This document shows, piece by piece, positions 15,817-23,624 of a stretch of DNA of 23,807 nt. This DNA is from Euryarchaeota archaeon UBA258 (lineage in GTDB: Archaea; Thermoplasmatota; Poseidoniia; Poseidoniales; Poseidoniaceae), in assembly GCA_002502605.1 (NCBI GenBank), contig DAPR01000042.1, positions 57,799 through 81,605 on the forward strand. Direction: 5' to 3'. The number at the start of each line of letters is the position of its first letter. The first letter of the stretch is position 1. Both the position numbers and the translations under genes were made by a program. Under the pieces are notes generated by a model. It was not told where the DNA came from. It made no database searches and saw nothing but the letters and a program-made list of their open reading frames with translations.

Positions 15817-16698
15817 ATGAGCGAAGAAGAGCGAGTCTTGTATTTTGGATACGGGTCAAACTTGGACACAAAAGATTGGATGCAGTGGTGTGAACAGCGC
15901 AGTGCTGACCCGTCAGGGAGGACCGAGTTGGAGCCATGTTGGTTGCCTGATCATCGATTGACGTTCCATTATCATTCACGCTCAAGAGAAGGGGGAGCTG
16001 CCGATGTGACCCCCGCAGGGTGCGGTCACACCGTCCCAGGAGTGTTGTTTTCACTTAACGCAAACGCTCTTGCCAATATGGATCGCAAGGAAGGCCATCC
16101 TACCGTCTATCGGCGGACAATGGTCAATGTGGTCAAGGCCGATGGTTCCTCTGTGGAAGCGATGACGTATCGGGTCACACAAGAGAAGATTTCCGATTAT
16201 GTATCACCCACTTCATCGTATGTTGACCTCATCCAACGAAACCTCTTGAGGCATAAACTTCCAATTGAAGATTTAAAAAACGCAATTGAAAATTCAGACA
16301 CTTCCTATCCGGTTCGTCATCTGTTCGTCTATGGGACGCTCATGAAAGGGCAAAGCCGGCACAGCACCATCACCCACCACATTGCCAATCAAGGCATCAA
16401 GGCGTCCACCAAAGGAGCGCTGTACAATCTTGGCGATTATCCAGGTATGCGCTGTTCAGATACCGGCACGGTTCACGGGGAATTGTATGAAATGGATGAA
16501 GTCTTTCTGACGCTTCAATCCCTAGACAGAGTGGAAGGGTTCTATGGGTTCCAGTCTCAAGATTCACTGTTTCGCCGAACGCTGATCCACGTTGAAGTGA
16601 ACGGTGAAATGGTATGGGCGTGGTCCTATTTCTATGCGCAAGAACCTGAGTTGAATGACCGGATTGTATCTGGAGATTGGCGAAAGTGGAACTCATGA
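15817..16698 (+). CDS. Tandem gamma-glutamylcyclotransferase-like protein (GGCT + GGACT/AIG2 domains)
   Basis: A 293-residue cytoplasmic protein built of two related domains. The N-terminal half begins with YFGYGSNL (9-16), the substrate-binding signature of gamma-glutamylcyclotransferases, and has MDRKEGHPTVYRR, in which Glu92 is in the position of the catalytic glutamate. The C-terminal half restarts at HLFVYGTLMKG (168-178), typical of the AIG2/gamma-glutamylamine cyclotransferase branch, and has LDRVEGFYG with Glu240 as the candidate catalytic residue. Members release 5-oxoproline from gamma-glutamyl peptides or isopeptides; the substrate is not evident. Both domains appear intact. The gene appears to be transcribed alone from a leaderless promoter. 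Its TGA abuts the stop of the convergent biotin-carrier gene within the palindrome TCATGA (16693-16698). Confidence 0.85.
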   Translation: MSEEERVLYFGYGSNLDTKDWMQWCEQRSADPSGRTELEPCWLPDHRLTFHYHSRSREGGAADVTPAGCGHTVPGVLFSLNANALANMDRKEGHPTVYRRTMVNVVKADGSSVEAMTYRVTQEKISDYVSPTSSYVDLIQRNLLRHKLPIEDLKNAIENSDTSYPVRHLFVYGTLMKGQSRHSTITHHIANQGIKASTKGALYNLGDYPGMRCSDTGTVHGELYEMDEVFLTLQSLDRVEGFYGFQSQDSLFRRTLIHVEVNGEMVWAWSYFYAQEPELNDRIVSGDWRKWNS

Positions 16699-17157
16699 GT
16701 CTTCAAGCGACAACAACTCAACACCTTGCTCAACCTGGTCATCGGCATTGAAGTGCACAGCTGTAACAATTCCATCGGATGCTGCGACAATTCGGTGTTC
16801 CATCTTCATCGCCTCCAACACCATCAACGTCGTTCCAGCCTCAACAGATTGGCCGACTTCGACCAGCACCTGCAGCACCTTGCCCGGCATAGGAGCGGTT
16901 AACCCACCACCGTCATCGGTGTCAGTCGCACCCGGTTCAATGCGTTCGAGTTTGAACGTGTGACCTTGATGGTGAACCCACCATACGTCACCCACCTTGG
17001 CCAAATGTGCGAAGTTGACCGAACCATCAGGTCCAACCATTCGCAAACGACCATCCGCCATTGGGTTGGCCTCGATGTCGCCTAGACGCCATACGCCTCC
17101 GTCCCTGGCAATTGTCACTTCAATTGGGCCTTCTGGGCTCTTGAATTGGTGATGCAT
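16693..17157 (-). CDS. Biotin carrier protein with BT-like domain (split acyl-CoA carboxylase alpha subunit, C-terminal part)
   Basis: Carries the biotin that shuttles CO2 between biotin carboxylase and carboxyltransferase. Of 154 residues, the last ~70 are a standard biotinyl domain with APMPGKV (88-94) and EAMKMEH, Lys118 being the biotinylated residue. Residues ~10-75 (IEVTIARDGGVWRLGDIE ... HHQGHTFKLE) resemble the BT beta-barrel that tethers alpha to beta subunits in methylcrotonyl- and propionyl-CoA carboxylases. The start is ATG 17157, sharing one base with the TGA of the biotin carboxylase gene (TGATG). The perfect AGGAGGT at 17165-17171 and an in-frame TAA just upstream show a true independent start. 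Last gene of the leucine operon. Confidence 0.9.
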   Translation of the reverse strand: MHHQFKSPEGPIEVTIARDGGVWRLGDIEANPMADGRLRMVGPDGSVNFAHLAKVGDVWWVHHQGHTFKLERIEPGATDTDDGGGLTAPMPGKVLQVLVEVGQSVEAGTTLMVLEAMKMEHRIVAASDGIVTAVHFNADDQVEQGVELLSLEDS

Positions 17158-18680
17158 CAAGGGAACCTCCTGTTAAGCGTGGAGAATGGGCTGGCTGGCC
17201 CTTCTGGACCCTTTGAGGCTTGATGCTGTGTACGGTGAAGGCCGGCACTTTCACCAACGGCCGCTGCCATGAGGGCTGCATCTTCAATGGAACGCGGTAC
17301 TGATGGAGTCCAGCCATGAGGCCAAAGGCGATCGATTGTGGTTGTGTCAGTTCGACCGGAAATCACTTCTGCTTCATCGCACAATTCACGCAAGAAACGG
17401 ATGTTCGTGGTGGTGCCCAAAACAATGAATTCATCGAGCGCTCTTCGCATTCGCTGGAGAGCTTCATCCCTCGATGGGGCCCATACGATGAGCTTGGCAA
17501 GCATTGGATCATAATTCGGCGTCACTTCGTCGCCCTCACGGACCCCTGTGTCAAGGCGTACACCGGGCCCTTCCGGAGGCCTAAAGACGGCCAGAGGGCC
17601 AATGGCGGGAAGGAAATTATTGGCAGCATCCTCGGCGTAAAGACGCACTTCAATTGCGTGTCCTCGCATCATAAGGGGCCCACACGACATTGGCTCGCCC
17701 GCAGCAATACGCAGTTGTTCACGAACCAAATCAACGCCGGTTACCAATTCGGTTACCGGGTGCTCAACCTGGATTCTCGTGTTCATTTCAAGGAAGAAAA
17801 ATTCACCTGAAGGAGCAAGCAAAAATTCGACGGTTCCCGCACCCTCGTAATCGACAGCCTCTGCTGCGGCGACGGCTGCCTGACCCATTGCTTCACGCAA
17901 TTCAGGAGTCATGGTTGCACAAGGCGCTTCTTCGAACACCTTTTGATGACGGCGTTGAACGCTGCATTCTCGCTCTCCAAGGTGAATGGTTCGGCCATGG
18001 CGATCAGCCAACACCTGAATTTCAACGTGCTTCGAGCCCGTGAGTAATCGTTCGACATAGACTCGGCCATCGCCAAAGGCAGCGATTGCTTCACGGCGAG
18101 CACCCATTGCAGCCTCAATTAATTGGTCTGGGGAATGAACAGCACGCATGCCCTTCCCTCCACCACCTGAAGACGCTTTGAGGAGCATGGGGTAGCCCAC
18201 ACGATGGGATGCAGATTCGATGGCTTCTAGGGCATCAGTTTCGTCTTCATGCTCAATTTCTTCGCCAGGGATCACCGGAACACCAGCAGCCCGCATGGTG
18301 ATTCGAGCGGTCATTTTGTCGCCCATCTTTTCGATGGCCTCTGGGCTTGGTCCGACCCATTGAATCTTGGCCTGGGTCACCGCCCGAGCGAAATCCGCTC
18401 GTTCTGAAAGAAAACCGAAACCAGGATGAATGGCGTCAGCTCCAGTCTGGTTGGCAATGGAAAGAATCTGTTGTTGGTCGAGATAGGTCTCACCGATGGT
18501 GTTGCCGGTAAGCAAAACGGCTTCATCAGCCAATTCAATGAACATTGAATCAGCGTCGTTTTGGGCGTAGATTGCAACTGTTGCTAAGCCTGCTTCGTGG
18601 CATGCCCTGAGGATACGGCACGCGATTTCCCCACGGTTTGCGACCAAGACTTTACTGACCATTGGAACCATCCTCATCAT
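17157..18680 (-). CDS. liuD: Biotin carboxylase subunit of 3-methylcrotonyl-CoA carboxylase (split alpha subunit, N-terminal part)
   Basis: ATP-grasp enzyme that carboxylates biotin with bicarbonate. Of ~507 residues, the N-terminal domain starts with VSKVLVANRGEIACRI and carries IHPGFGFLSE. The ATP-grasp domain shows KASSGGGGKGMR (168-179), HVEIQVLADRHG, ERECSVQRRHQKVFEEAP and the metal/bicarbonate site EMNTRIQVEHPVTE (298-311). The C-terminal domain follows with VRLYAEDA and NYDPMLAKL. The chain stops at SPFSTLNRRFP, just where the BT domain starts in one-chain methylcrotonyl-CoA carboxylase alpha subunits, and the next gene supplies BT plus biotinyl domain. ATG 18680 overlaps the hydratase stop as ATGA; ATG 18662 is an alternative beginning directly at the family consensus. 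Assignment to leucine catabolism rests on the neighbouring genes; use by another acyl-CoA carboxylase is possible. Confidence 0.9.
   Translation of the reverse strand: MMRMVPMVSKVLVANRGEIACRILRACHEAGLATVAIYAQNDADSMFIELADEAVLLTGNTIGETYLDQQQILSIANQTGADAIHPGFGFLSERADFARAVTQAKIQWVGPSPEAIEKMGDKMTARITMRAAGVPVIPGEEIEHEDETDALEAIESASHRVGYPMLLKASSGGGGKGMRAVHSPDQLIEAAMGARREAIAAFGDGRVYVERLLTGSKHVEIQVLADRHGRTIHLGERECSVQRRHQKVFEEAPCATMTPELREAMGQAAVAAAEAVDYEGAGTVEFLLAPSGEFFFLEMNTRIQVEHPVTELVTGVDLVREQLRIAAGEPMSCGPLMMRGHAIEVRLYAEDAANNFLPAIGPLAVFRPPEGPGVRLDTGVREGDEVTPNYDPMLAKLIVWAPSRDEALQRMRRALDEFIVLGTTTNIRFLRELCDEAEVISGRTDTTTIDRLWPHGWTPSVPRSIEDAALMAAAVGESAGLHRTQHQASKGPEGPASPFSTLNRRFP
17165..17171 (-). promoter_or_regulatory. 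Perfect Shine-Dalgarno of the biotin carrier gene
   Basis: On the minus strand AGGAGGT lies 7 nt before ATG 17157, inside the last codons of the biotin carboxylase gene. It decides the start and shows that the carrier is translated as a separate chain. Confidence 0.7.
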
Positions 18681-19534
18681 TCTGGTTTCCAATTGGCAGA
18701 TCGCTTCTCAAGGAACGATGAGAGGCCTTCCTGACCTTCATTCGAACCTCGCATTTGACTGGTGAAATCAAGGGTCCAATCGCGCAATGCTTCGTCTGAT
18801 TCTGTCCAACGGTCAAAATTCAAGGTGAGTTCCTTAGCCAGTGTAACGGCGCATGGGCCCGTTGTGAGGACTTCATCAAGCAGGGATTGTACGCTGGCTT
18901 CGAGAGCTTCTTGGTCATCAACAACCTGTTCGATAAATCCGGTTCTCAATGCTTCGTCTGCCTCAATCCGACTGGCTTGCATAGCGAGGCGGCGAAAGCA
19001 TGCTGACCCTAGGCGACGGTAGACGTAAGGGCCGATCACCGCAGGCAGAATGCCGAGTTTTCCTTCCGAAAGGGCGATTTTGATGTTTTTTGTCCCAATG
19101 ACATGGTCAAGGCATGCCACCAAACCTGCACCGCCTCCTAAAGCAACGCCTTGAATGGCCCCGACTGTGAAACAAGGATGCGACCAAAGCCCGTTGAACA
19201 AGCGATCGAGACGCTTTGAGTCGGCCCGGTTTTCCTCAGGAGTGTTGGCCCCAGCATCCCTCATCATGTTGATGTCCGCACCTGCACAAAAGTGTCGGCC
19301 TGCTCCAGAAAGAACAAGACTGCGTAGGTAAGGCTGGCCGTTGTTATCGTGAAGGGCATCAAGACGCCCAGCACTGCGTTCAGCTGTCCAATCCAAAAGA
19401 TCGCACAGTTCTGTGATCAGTTGGACATTGAGAGCGTTAAATTTCTCTTCCCTGTTCAAATGAATGTTTGCTCTTGAGCCTTCAATGGTTAATTTGACCA
19501 AATCGGTCGAAGGGGGTTGTTCCATGCTTATCAT
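18677..19534 (-). CDS. liuC: Methylglutaconyl-CoA hydratase (enoyl-CoA hydratase/isomerase family)
   Basis: Crotonase-fold enzyme, probably converting 3-methylglutaconyl-CoA to HMG-CoA in leucine degradation. The 285 residues include the oxyanion-hole segments HFCAGADINMM (81-91) and ALGGGAGLVA (131-140), and ALSEGKLGILPAVIGPYV with Glu157 at a catalytic position. The LSE-KLGILPAVI-PYV pattern is closer to bacterial LiuC than to ordinary enoyl-CoA hydratases. It lies between the carboxylase beta and biotin carboxylase genes, as in bacterial liu operons. ATG 19534 has GGAG about 9 nt upstream; ATG 19525 is an alternative. The 44-bp gap before it holds a TATATG sequence at 19573-19578, perhaps an internal promoter. 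Confidence 0.85.
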   Translation of the reverse strand: MISMEQPPSTDLVKLTIEGSRANIHLNREEKFNALNVQLITELCDLLDWTAERSAGRLDALHDNNGQPYLRSLVLSGAGRHFCAGADINMMRDAGANTPEENRADSKRLDRLFNGLWSHPCFTVGAIQGVALGGGAGLVACLDHVIGTKNIKIALSEGKLGILPAVIGPYVYRRLGSACFRRLAMQASRIEADEALRTGFIEQVVDDQEALEASVQSLLDEVLTTGPCAVTLAKELTLNFDRWTESDEALRDWTLDFTSQMRGSNEGQEGLSSFLEKRSANWKPE

Positions 19535-19563
19535 CGTAAAATCTCCAATTGCATTTTTGATTT

Positions 19564-19572
19564 CTCAATTGA
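19564..19572. promoter_or_regulatory. CTCAATTGA motif upstream of liuC
   Basis: Identical 9-mer, in the same orientation, to the centre of the palindrome before liuB. A second CCAATTGC lies at 19545-19552. Both are in the 44-bp gap between liuB and liuC; neither has extended symmetric arms. Confidence 0.3.
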
Positions 19573-19578
19573 CATATA

Positions 19579-21189
19579 TCACATTCGGAAAACGCCGAAT
19601 CGGTCGTTGGGGAGAGGGGCGTTTCTGGCCGCGGCAATGCAAAGCCCGAGCACATCCCGTGTATCACGTGGATCGATAATGCCGTCATCCCACAAACGAG
19701 CGGTCGAGTAATATGGACTGCCTTCGGTTTCATACTGCTCCAAAATAGGAGCACGGAATGCTTCCAGTTCTTCACCCTCCATTGGTTGAAGTCCCTCTCG
19801 AGCACGTTGATCCTGCTTGACAGTCGTCAACACATCTGCTGCTTGGGGTCCGCCCATGACGGAGATTCTGCTGTTTGGCCACATGAAGAGGAACCGAGGG
19901 TCGTAGGCTCTGCCGCACATCCCGTAGTTCCCAGCACCATGTGAGCCACCGATGATGACTGTGAATTTGGGCACATTGACACAGGAAACTGCGGTCACAA
20001 GTTTGGCGCCATCCTTGGCGATACCGCCTGCCTCGTAGGCCTTGCCCACCATGAACCCGGTGATGTTCTGCAAGAACACGAGCGGAATGCCACGCTGCCC
20101 ACACAATTCGACGAAGTGTGCGCCTTTGAGGGAAGATTCTGAAAACAGGATTCCATTGTTTGCAACAATGCCTACTTTGTGCCCATGGATGTGTGCAAAT
20201 CCACAGACGAGTGTTGTCCCATAGCGTGCTTTGAATTCATGGAACCTCGAGCCGTCAACGATTCTTGCAATGATTTCCTTGATGTCGACGGGTGTGCGGT
20301 TGTCGCTCGGTATGAGGCCAAGGAGATCTTCAATGTCGTAGGCTGGCGCTTCTGCTGGAGCACTTGCGGCTGGAGCCAGTGTGCGGGGGCCGATGTTTTC
20401 AACGACGTTTCGAACCATCCTCAATGCTTCAGGCTCATCTTCTGCATAATGGTCTGCGACTCCTGATTGAACCGTATGGACTTCGGCACCGCCGAGTTCC
20501 TCGGCTGAAACTTCTTCCCCTGTTGCGGCTTTGACCAAAGGTGGGCCAGCCAAAAAGATGGTACCGTTGCCTTTGACGATGATTGATTCGTCAGACATGG
20601 CAGGTACATAGGCGCCCCCTGCAGTGCATGAGCCAAGCACCGCTGCAATCTGAGGAATTTTATCGCCAGACATACGGGCTTGATTTCTGAAAATACGACC
20701 AAAGTGGCCGATATCCGGGAACACTTCATCCTGCATAGGAAGGAACGCACCTCCCGAATCAACGAGGTAGATACAAGGAAGGTTGTTTTCATGGGCAACC
20801 GTTTGAGCCCGGATGTGCTTTTTCACGGTCATTGGGTAATAACTCCCACCTTTGACGGTTGCATCGTTGGCCACAAACAGGCATTCACGCCCATGAACCA
20901 TGCCAATTCCAGTCACAATACCAGCGGAATGAGCGCGTCCATCGTACAGCTCAAAAGCTGCAAGTGGCGAGAGTTCCAAAAATGCCGTGCCAGGGTCAAT
21001 GATCTGTTCGATTCGCTCGCGGGCCAGAAGTTTGCCCCTGCTGCGATGACGGTCGACGTATTTCCCGCCACCACCCATCGATGCAACGTTGAGGCGTTCC
21101 CTCAATGCATCAATCAACTGGGCATTGAAGGCCTTGCGTTCTGCAAAGTCAGGGTCCGCACGATTCACTCTTGTTGGTAATCGGTCCAT
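19579..21189 (-). CDS. liuB: 3-methylcrotonyl-CoA carboxylase beta (carboxyltransferase) subunit
   Basis: Transfers CO2 from carboxybiotin to 3-methylcrotonyl-CoA, giving 3-methylglutaconyl-CoA. The 536-residue chain is close to the family length. Diagnostic segments include [12 protein letters not shown] (114-125), [18 protein letters not shown], the oxyanion segment [12 protein letters not shown] (186-197), [20 protein letters not shown], and in the C-terminal crotonase half [20 protein letters not shown] and [29 protein letters not shown] and [10 protein letters not shown] are typical of methylcrotonyl-CoA carboxylases rather than propionyl- or acetyl-CoA carboxylases. ATG 21189 follows GAGGGGTGG closely; a GTG two codons upstream is possible. 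First gene of the leucine operon, 68 bp after the DUF63 gene; the gap contains a TTAAAT box and an imperfect palindrome. Confidence 0.95.
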   Translation of the reverse strand: MDRLPTRVNRADPDFAERKAFNAQLIDALRERLNVASMGGGGKYVDRHRSRGKLLARERIEQIIDPGTAFLELSPLAAFELYDGRAHSAGIVTGIGMVHGRECLFVANDATVKGGSYYPMTVKKHIRAQTVAHENNLPCIYLVDSGGAFLPMQDEVFPDIGHFGRIFRNQARMSGDKIPQIAAVLGSCTAGGAYVPAMSDESIIVKGNGTIFLAGPPLVKAATGEEVSAEELGGAEVHTVQSGVADHYAEDEPEALRMVRNVVENIGPRTLAPAASAPAEAPAYDIEDLLGLIPSDNRTPVDIKEIIARIVDGSRFHEFKARYGTTLVCGFAHIHGHKVGIVANNGILFSESSLKGAHFVELCGQRGIPLVFLQNITGFMVGKAYEAGGIAKDGAKLVTAVSCVNVPKFTVIIGGSHGAGNYGMCGRAYDPRFLFMWPNSRISVMGGPQAADVLTTVKQDQRAREGLQPMEGEELEAFRAPILEQYETEGSPYYSTARLWDDGIIDPRDTRDVLGLCIAAARNAPLPNDRFGVFRM

Positions 21190-21190
21190 T

Positions 21191-21217
21191 TCCACCCCTC
21201 AATTGAAGGGAGGTGGA
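21191..21217. promoter_or_regulatory. Imperfect palindrome overlapping the liuB Shine-Dalgarno and probable transcription start
   Basis: Outer arms TCCACC (21191-21196) and GGTGGA (21212-21217) are perfect; the inner part CCT-CAATTGAAGG is a near-palindrome centred on CAATTG. It spans bases 2-28 before the liuB ATG. The 9-mer CTCAATTGA (21198-21206) recurs at 19564-19572 ahead of liuC. It could be an operator or an RNA hairpin hiding the Shine-Dalgarno. Confidence 0.45.
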
Positions 21218-21223
21218 CGGGAC

Positions 21224-21229
21224 ATTTAA
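21224..21229 (-). promoter_or_regulatory. TATA-like element for the leucine catabolic operon
   Basis: On the minus strand TTAAAT lies about 37 bp before the liuB ATG, predicting a start near 21200, inside the palindrome. An alternative AT-rich stretch (GTAATAG) lies at 21231-21238. Confidence 0.35.
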
Positions 21230-21257
21230 CCCTATTACAACACAGTGAACGAAGGCT

Positions 21258-22643
21258 TCACACACCAAGCGTCAAACGTCCGATGTCTCTTAGGCCCGGT
21301 GCAAGCCCAACAATCAGCACTGCAAGAACGATGAGAAGGCGCAAATGCCGTTGTCGGTGCTCCACTTTCATCTCAGCAAACAACCAAACAATTGTACCAA
21401 TTAAGACCGCTTTGACCAACGTGAAAAGCCATGCACCTTCGCCGAATTCTATACCAATCGATTCATTGAGGCGCCCGCCCAACTTGATCACTTCGTTGCT
21501 GACGGGGTGCTTTTCGCCATAACCAAATGAATCAATGCCAACCATGGTCGCAAATCCATCGCACAACTGCCCATAGACCATGGCCAAAACCATCGGGGTG
21601 GCGAGCAGACCCTTCTTTGATAGCAAACCTACGGGATGTGAATTGACTAAATCGCCAGCATCATCCCAAGCATCGAGTTGCACACCTTCCGGTAACACTC
21701 CAGCTTCGAACCCAGACAACTTGAGTTGCCGCAGGTCTTCGATTCCCATTCTGTAAAGGAAGACACACACAACCGCAGGTATGCCAAGAACAACAAACAA
21801 CGGCCAGATTGGGGTTGTCTCCAACACCCTTGCACTTTCTTGCTCCCAGGGCGTTGCCAGAAATTGGGCCCAGTGAGCGACACCCATGACCACTGCTGCT
21901 GAACCAAAGGCCAGCATTCCACGGGTGATTGCAGGCCAATGTTGGGTCTTCAACATAATGCCAATCAAAACGGCAAATGAGGCAATGATGCCCGTAAGCA
22001 CCCAGAACATGCCCATTTCTTCGTGTTCGAGGTATGCAGGCTGATAGAGCAGCCCCCAGTGTAAAAGCAATGCAATCAGCAAGATTGGCATCAATGCTCG
22101 TCGGACTTTAGCCTCATCGCGATCGCTCGTGGCTTGATCCCACTGGCCAGCGACCCACTGCGACGTTGCGGCAATGCCGATCAGCCAGGCTGCAAGATGC
22201 AGATGAATCAATGGAGAGATGAAAAGCACATCCATGTCTTGAGTAAAGAAATCGGCATCCTCGAGGACACGCATCGCTGGAGCGAGACAGACCCAAGCGA
22301 TCAGAGCCAATGTCATCCGGTCATCACAGGGAAAGTCTGCCCGGCGAAACAACGCTTGGAGAATGACCACACAAACCAGCATCGAACCGGTGTAAATGGC
22401 TGTGTTCTGAGGCGAATAGCCAGCATCACCTGCAACACCTGCGTCTTTGGTCACCGGGTCCCAAATAATCGGCTTTAGGCCTTCATCCCAAACCACATCA
22501 TTAGCCAAGACAAAACCGCTGAGCAAGACTGCAATGAGAGCAAGCACAGCCCAAATCGCAACTTTCTCCCAAATTGAATACTCGGAATCTGGCAAAGCAG
22601 GCTTGTGCTGTTCGAGATGTTGGTCGAGGGCGGTCCTTGACAT
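21258..22643 (-). CDS. DUF63 family polytopic membrane protein
   Basis: A 461-residue integral membrane protein with about ten hydrophobic helices spread over the whole length. Two segments match what I know of the archaeal DUF63 family: PQNTAIYT with a following helix and RVLEDADFF (125-133) in the first half, and QLCDGFATMVGIDSFGYGEKHPVSNEV near the C-terminus. No function is established for the family that I can name. The charged N-terminus (HLEQHKPALPDSEYS) is probably cytoplasmic. ATG 22643 is the natural start; the 77-bp gap to the FKBP gene contains CATATTG on the minus strand about 36 bp upstream, a possible promoter. The gene lies 68 bp before the leucine operon and may be separate from it. 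Confidence 0.78.
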   Translation of the reverse strand: MSRTALDQHLEQHKPALPDSEYSIWEKVAIWAVLALIAVLLSGFVLANDVVWDEGLKPIIWDPVTKDAGVAGDAGYSPQNTAIYTGSMLVCVVILQALFRRADFPCDDRMTLALIAWVCLAPAMRVLEDADFFTQDMDVLFISPLIHLHLAAWLIGIAATSQWVAGQWDQATSDRDEAKVRRALMPILLIALLLHWGLLYQPAYLEHEEMGMFWVLTGIIASFAVLIGIMLKTQHWPAITRGMLAFGSAAVVMGVAHWAQFLATPWEQESARVLETTPIWPLFVVLGIPAVVCVFLYRMGIEDLRQLKLSGFEAGVLPEGVQLDAWDDAGDLVNSHPVGLLSKKGLLATPMVLAMVYGQLCDGFATMVGIDSFGYGEKHPVSNEVIKLGGRLNESIGIEFGEGAWLFTLVKAVLIGTIVWLFAEMKVEHRQRHLRLLIVLAVLIVGLAPGLRDIGRLTLGV

Positions 22644-22720
22644 CGTTAGGCCTCAAACTTGGGTCGGAATTGTCCACAATATGCTTTGGGGCTTCTTGTG
22701 GCGGCGTGTGAGCCTTTTCT

Positions 22721-23554
22721 TCACTCTTCTTCTTGCGAGAGACGAGCGATAAGATCGGCCTTTTTGCCACCAACTGGTAGACCAGCGGCCTTGCAGCGTT
22801 CCTTAAGTTGAGCAACGGAAAGCGAGGAAAGGTCTTCTCCTTCGTCGCTGTCATCTTCTTCATCTTGAGCACCGAATCCTCGAGGTTCGTGAACTTCGAT
22901 AAAGGAGACCTTACCGCATTCAACTGCATCTCGGATGGTGGTGACCAAACGGAATTTGAGCATGGCTGCGTTGGTGTCAAAGAGCATGGTTTGAGGCAGG
23001 ACGATCATGAGGTCGTCACCGTCAAAACTGACTTCAAAACCACTGTGTCCTGTGTTTGCTTGGAGCAAGGCGACCACTTGGTCTTCCTTTCCTTCGACAA
23101 CGGCCACGACGTTGAATGAGTACTTGAGCGACTTACCAGCCATTGGGTGGTTGTAGTCGATTCGTGCTCGGCCTGCTGCAAGGTATGAAAGGTGGCCTTG
23201 GCGGTTGCCGATGGTGACTGGAGCGCCAATGTAAAGGGAGTTTGGATCTTGAACAGCACGGATCAATTTGTCGATGCTGATGGTTTCGATTTGGGAAGCG
23301 TCTTTCTCACCGTAAGCGTCTGCTGGAGCGATCACGACTTCGGTTTCCTTGCCCTTCTTTGCTTCACCGAGTGCTTCTTCGAAGCCTGGGATGAGTTGGC
23401 CTCCACCGACGACACAGACCATAGGTTCGTAGGTGCGGTTCTCTTGATGAGCATCGTGTTCTTTTGCGACTGCTTCACGGGTGGTCTCAATGAGGTCACC
23501 TGTTTCATTGTTGTAGAGTTCATAATCAACGTGGACAATTGTTCCATCTTCCAT
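22721..23554 (-). CDS. FKBP-type peptidyl-prolyl isomerase (SlyD-like) with C-terminal SAP domain
   Basis: Prolyl cis-trans isomerase and probable chaperone, 277 residues. The FKBP domain starts with GTIVHVDYELYNNETGDLIETT, contains GGGQLIPGFEEALGEAKKGKE (50-70) and APADAYGEKD, then an inserted-flap domain, and returns with RIDYNHPMAGKSLKYSFNV (131-149). That is the layout of archaeal long FKBPs and bacterial SlyD. A middle domain (~155-225) is followed by an acidic linker (DEEDDSDEGED) and a 32-residue SAP motif (242-273, SVAQLKERCKAAGLPVGGKKADLIARL), normally a DNA/RNA-binding helix-hairpin. ATG 23554 is chosen because of GGGAGGT at 23561-23567 and because the fold starts here; a frame open to 23698 has no family similarity. 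Cytoplasmic, with no signal peptide. Confidence 0.92.
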   Translation of the reverse strand: MEDGTIVHVDYELYNNETGDLIETTREAVAKEHDAHQENRTYEPMVCVVGGGQLIPGFEEALGEAKKGKETEVVIAPADAYGEKDASQIETISIDKLIRAVQDPNSLYIGAPVTIGNRQGHLSYLAAGRARIDYNHPMAGKSLKYSFNVVAVVEGKEDQVVALLQANTGHSGFEVSFDGDDLMIVLPQTMLFDTNAAMLKFRLVTTIRDAVECGKVSFIEVHEPRGFGAQDEEDDSDEGEDLSSLSVAQLKERCKAAGLPVGGKKADLIARLSQEEE

Positions 23555-23560
23555 GGTATT

Positions 23561-23567
23561 ACCTCCC
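23561..23567 (-). promoter_or_regulatory. Strong Shine-Dalgarno of the FKBP-SAP gene
   Basis: On the minus strand GGGAGGT lies 6 nt before ATG 23554. It fixes the start and suggests efficient translation, in line with an abundant chaperone. Confidence 0.6.
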
Positions 23568-23624
23568 TTTCGGGTAGTCCGGCGACCGTCGCCCCCTTCA
23601 TAATTCCATTGGCGAAGCCTTGCG

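Noticed and set aside
17157-17175. Sequencing indel as the cause of the split carboxylase alpha subunit
   Set aside because: The second gene has a perfect Shine-Dalgarno at ideal spacing and an in-frame stop just upstream, which suggests a real gene boundary; it is still worth checking with reads.
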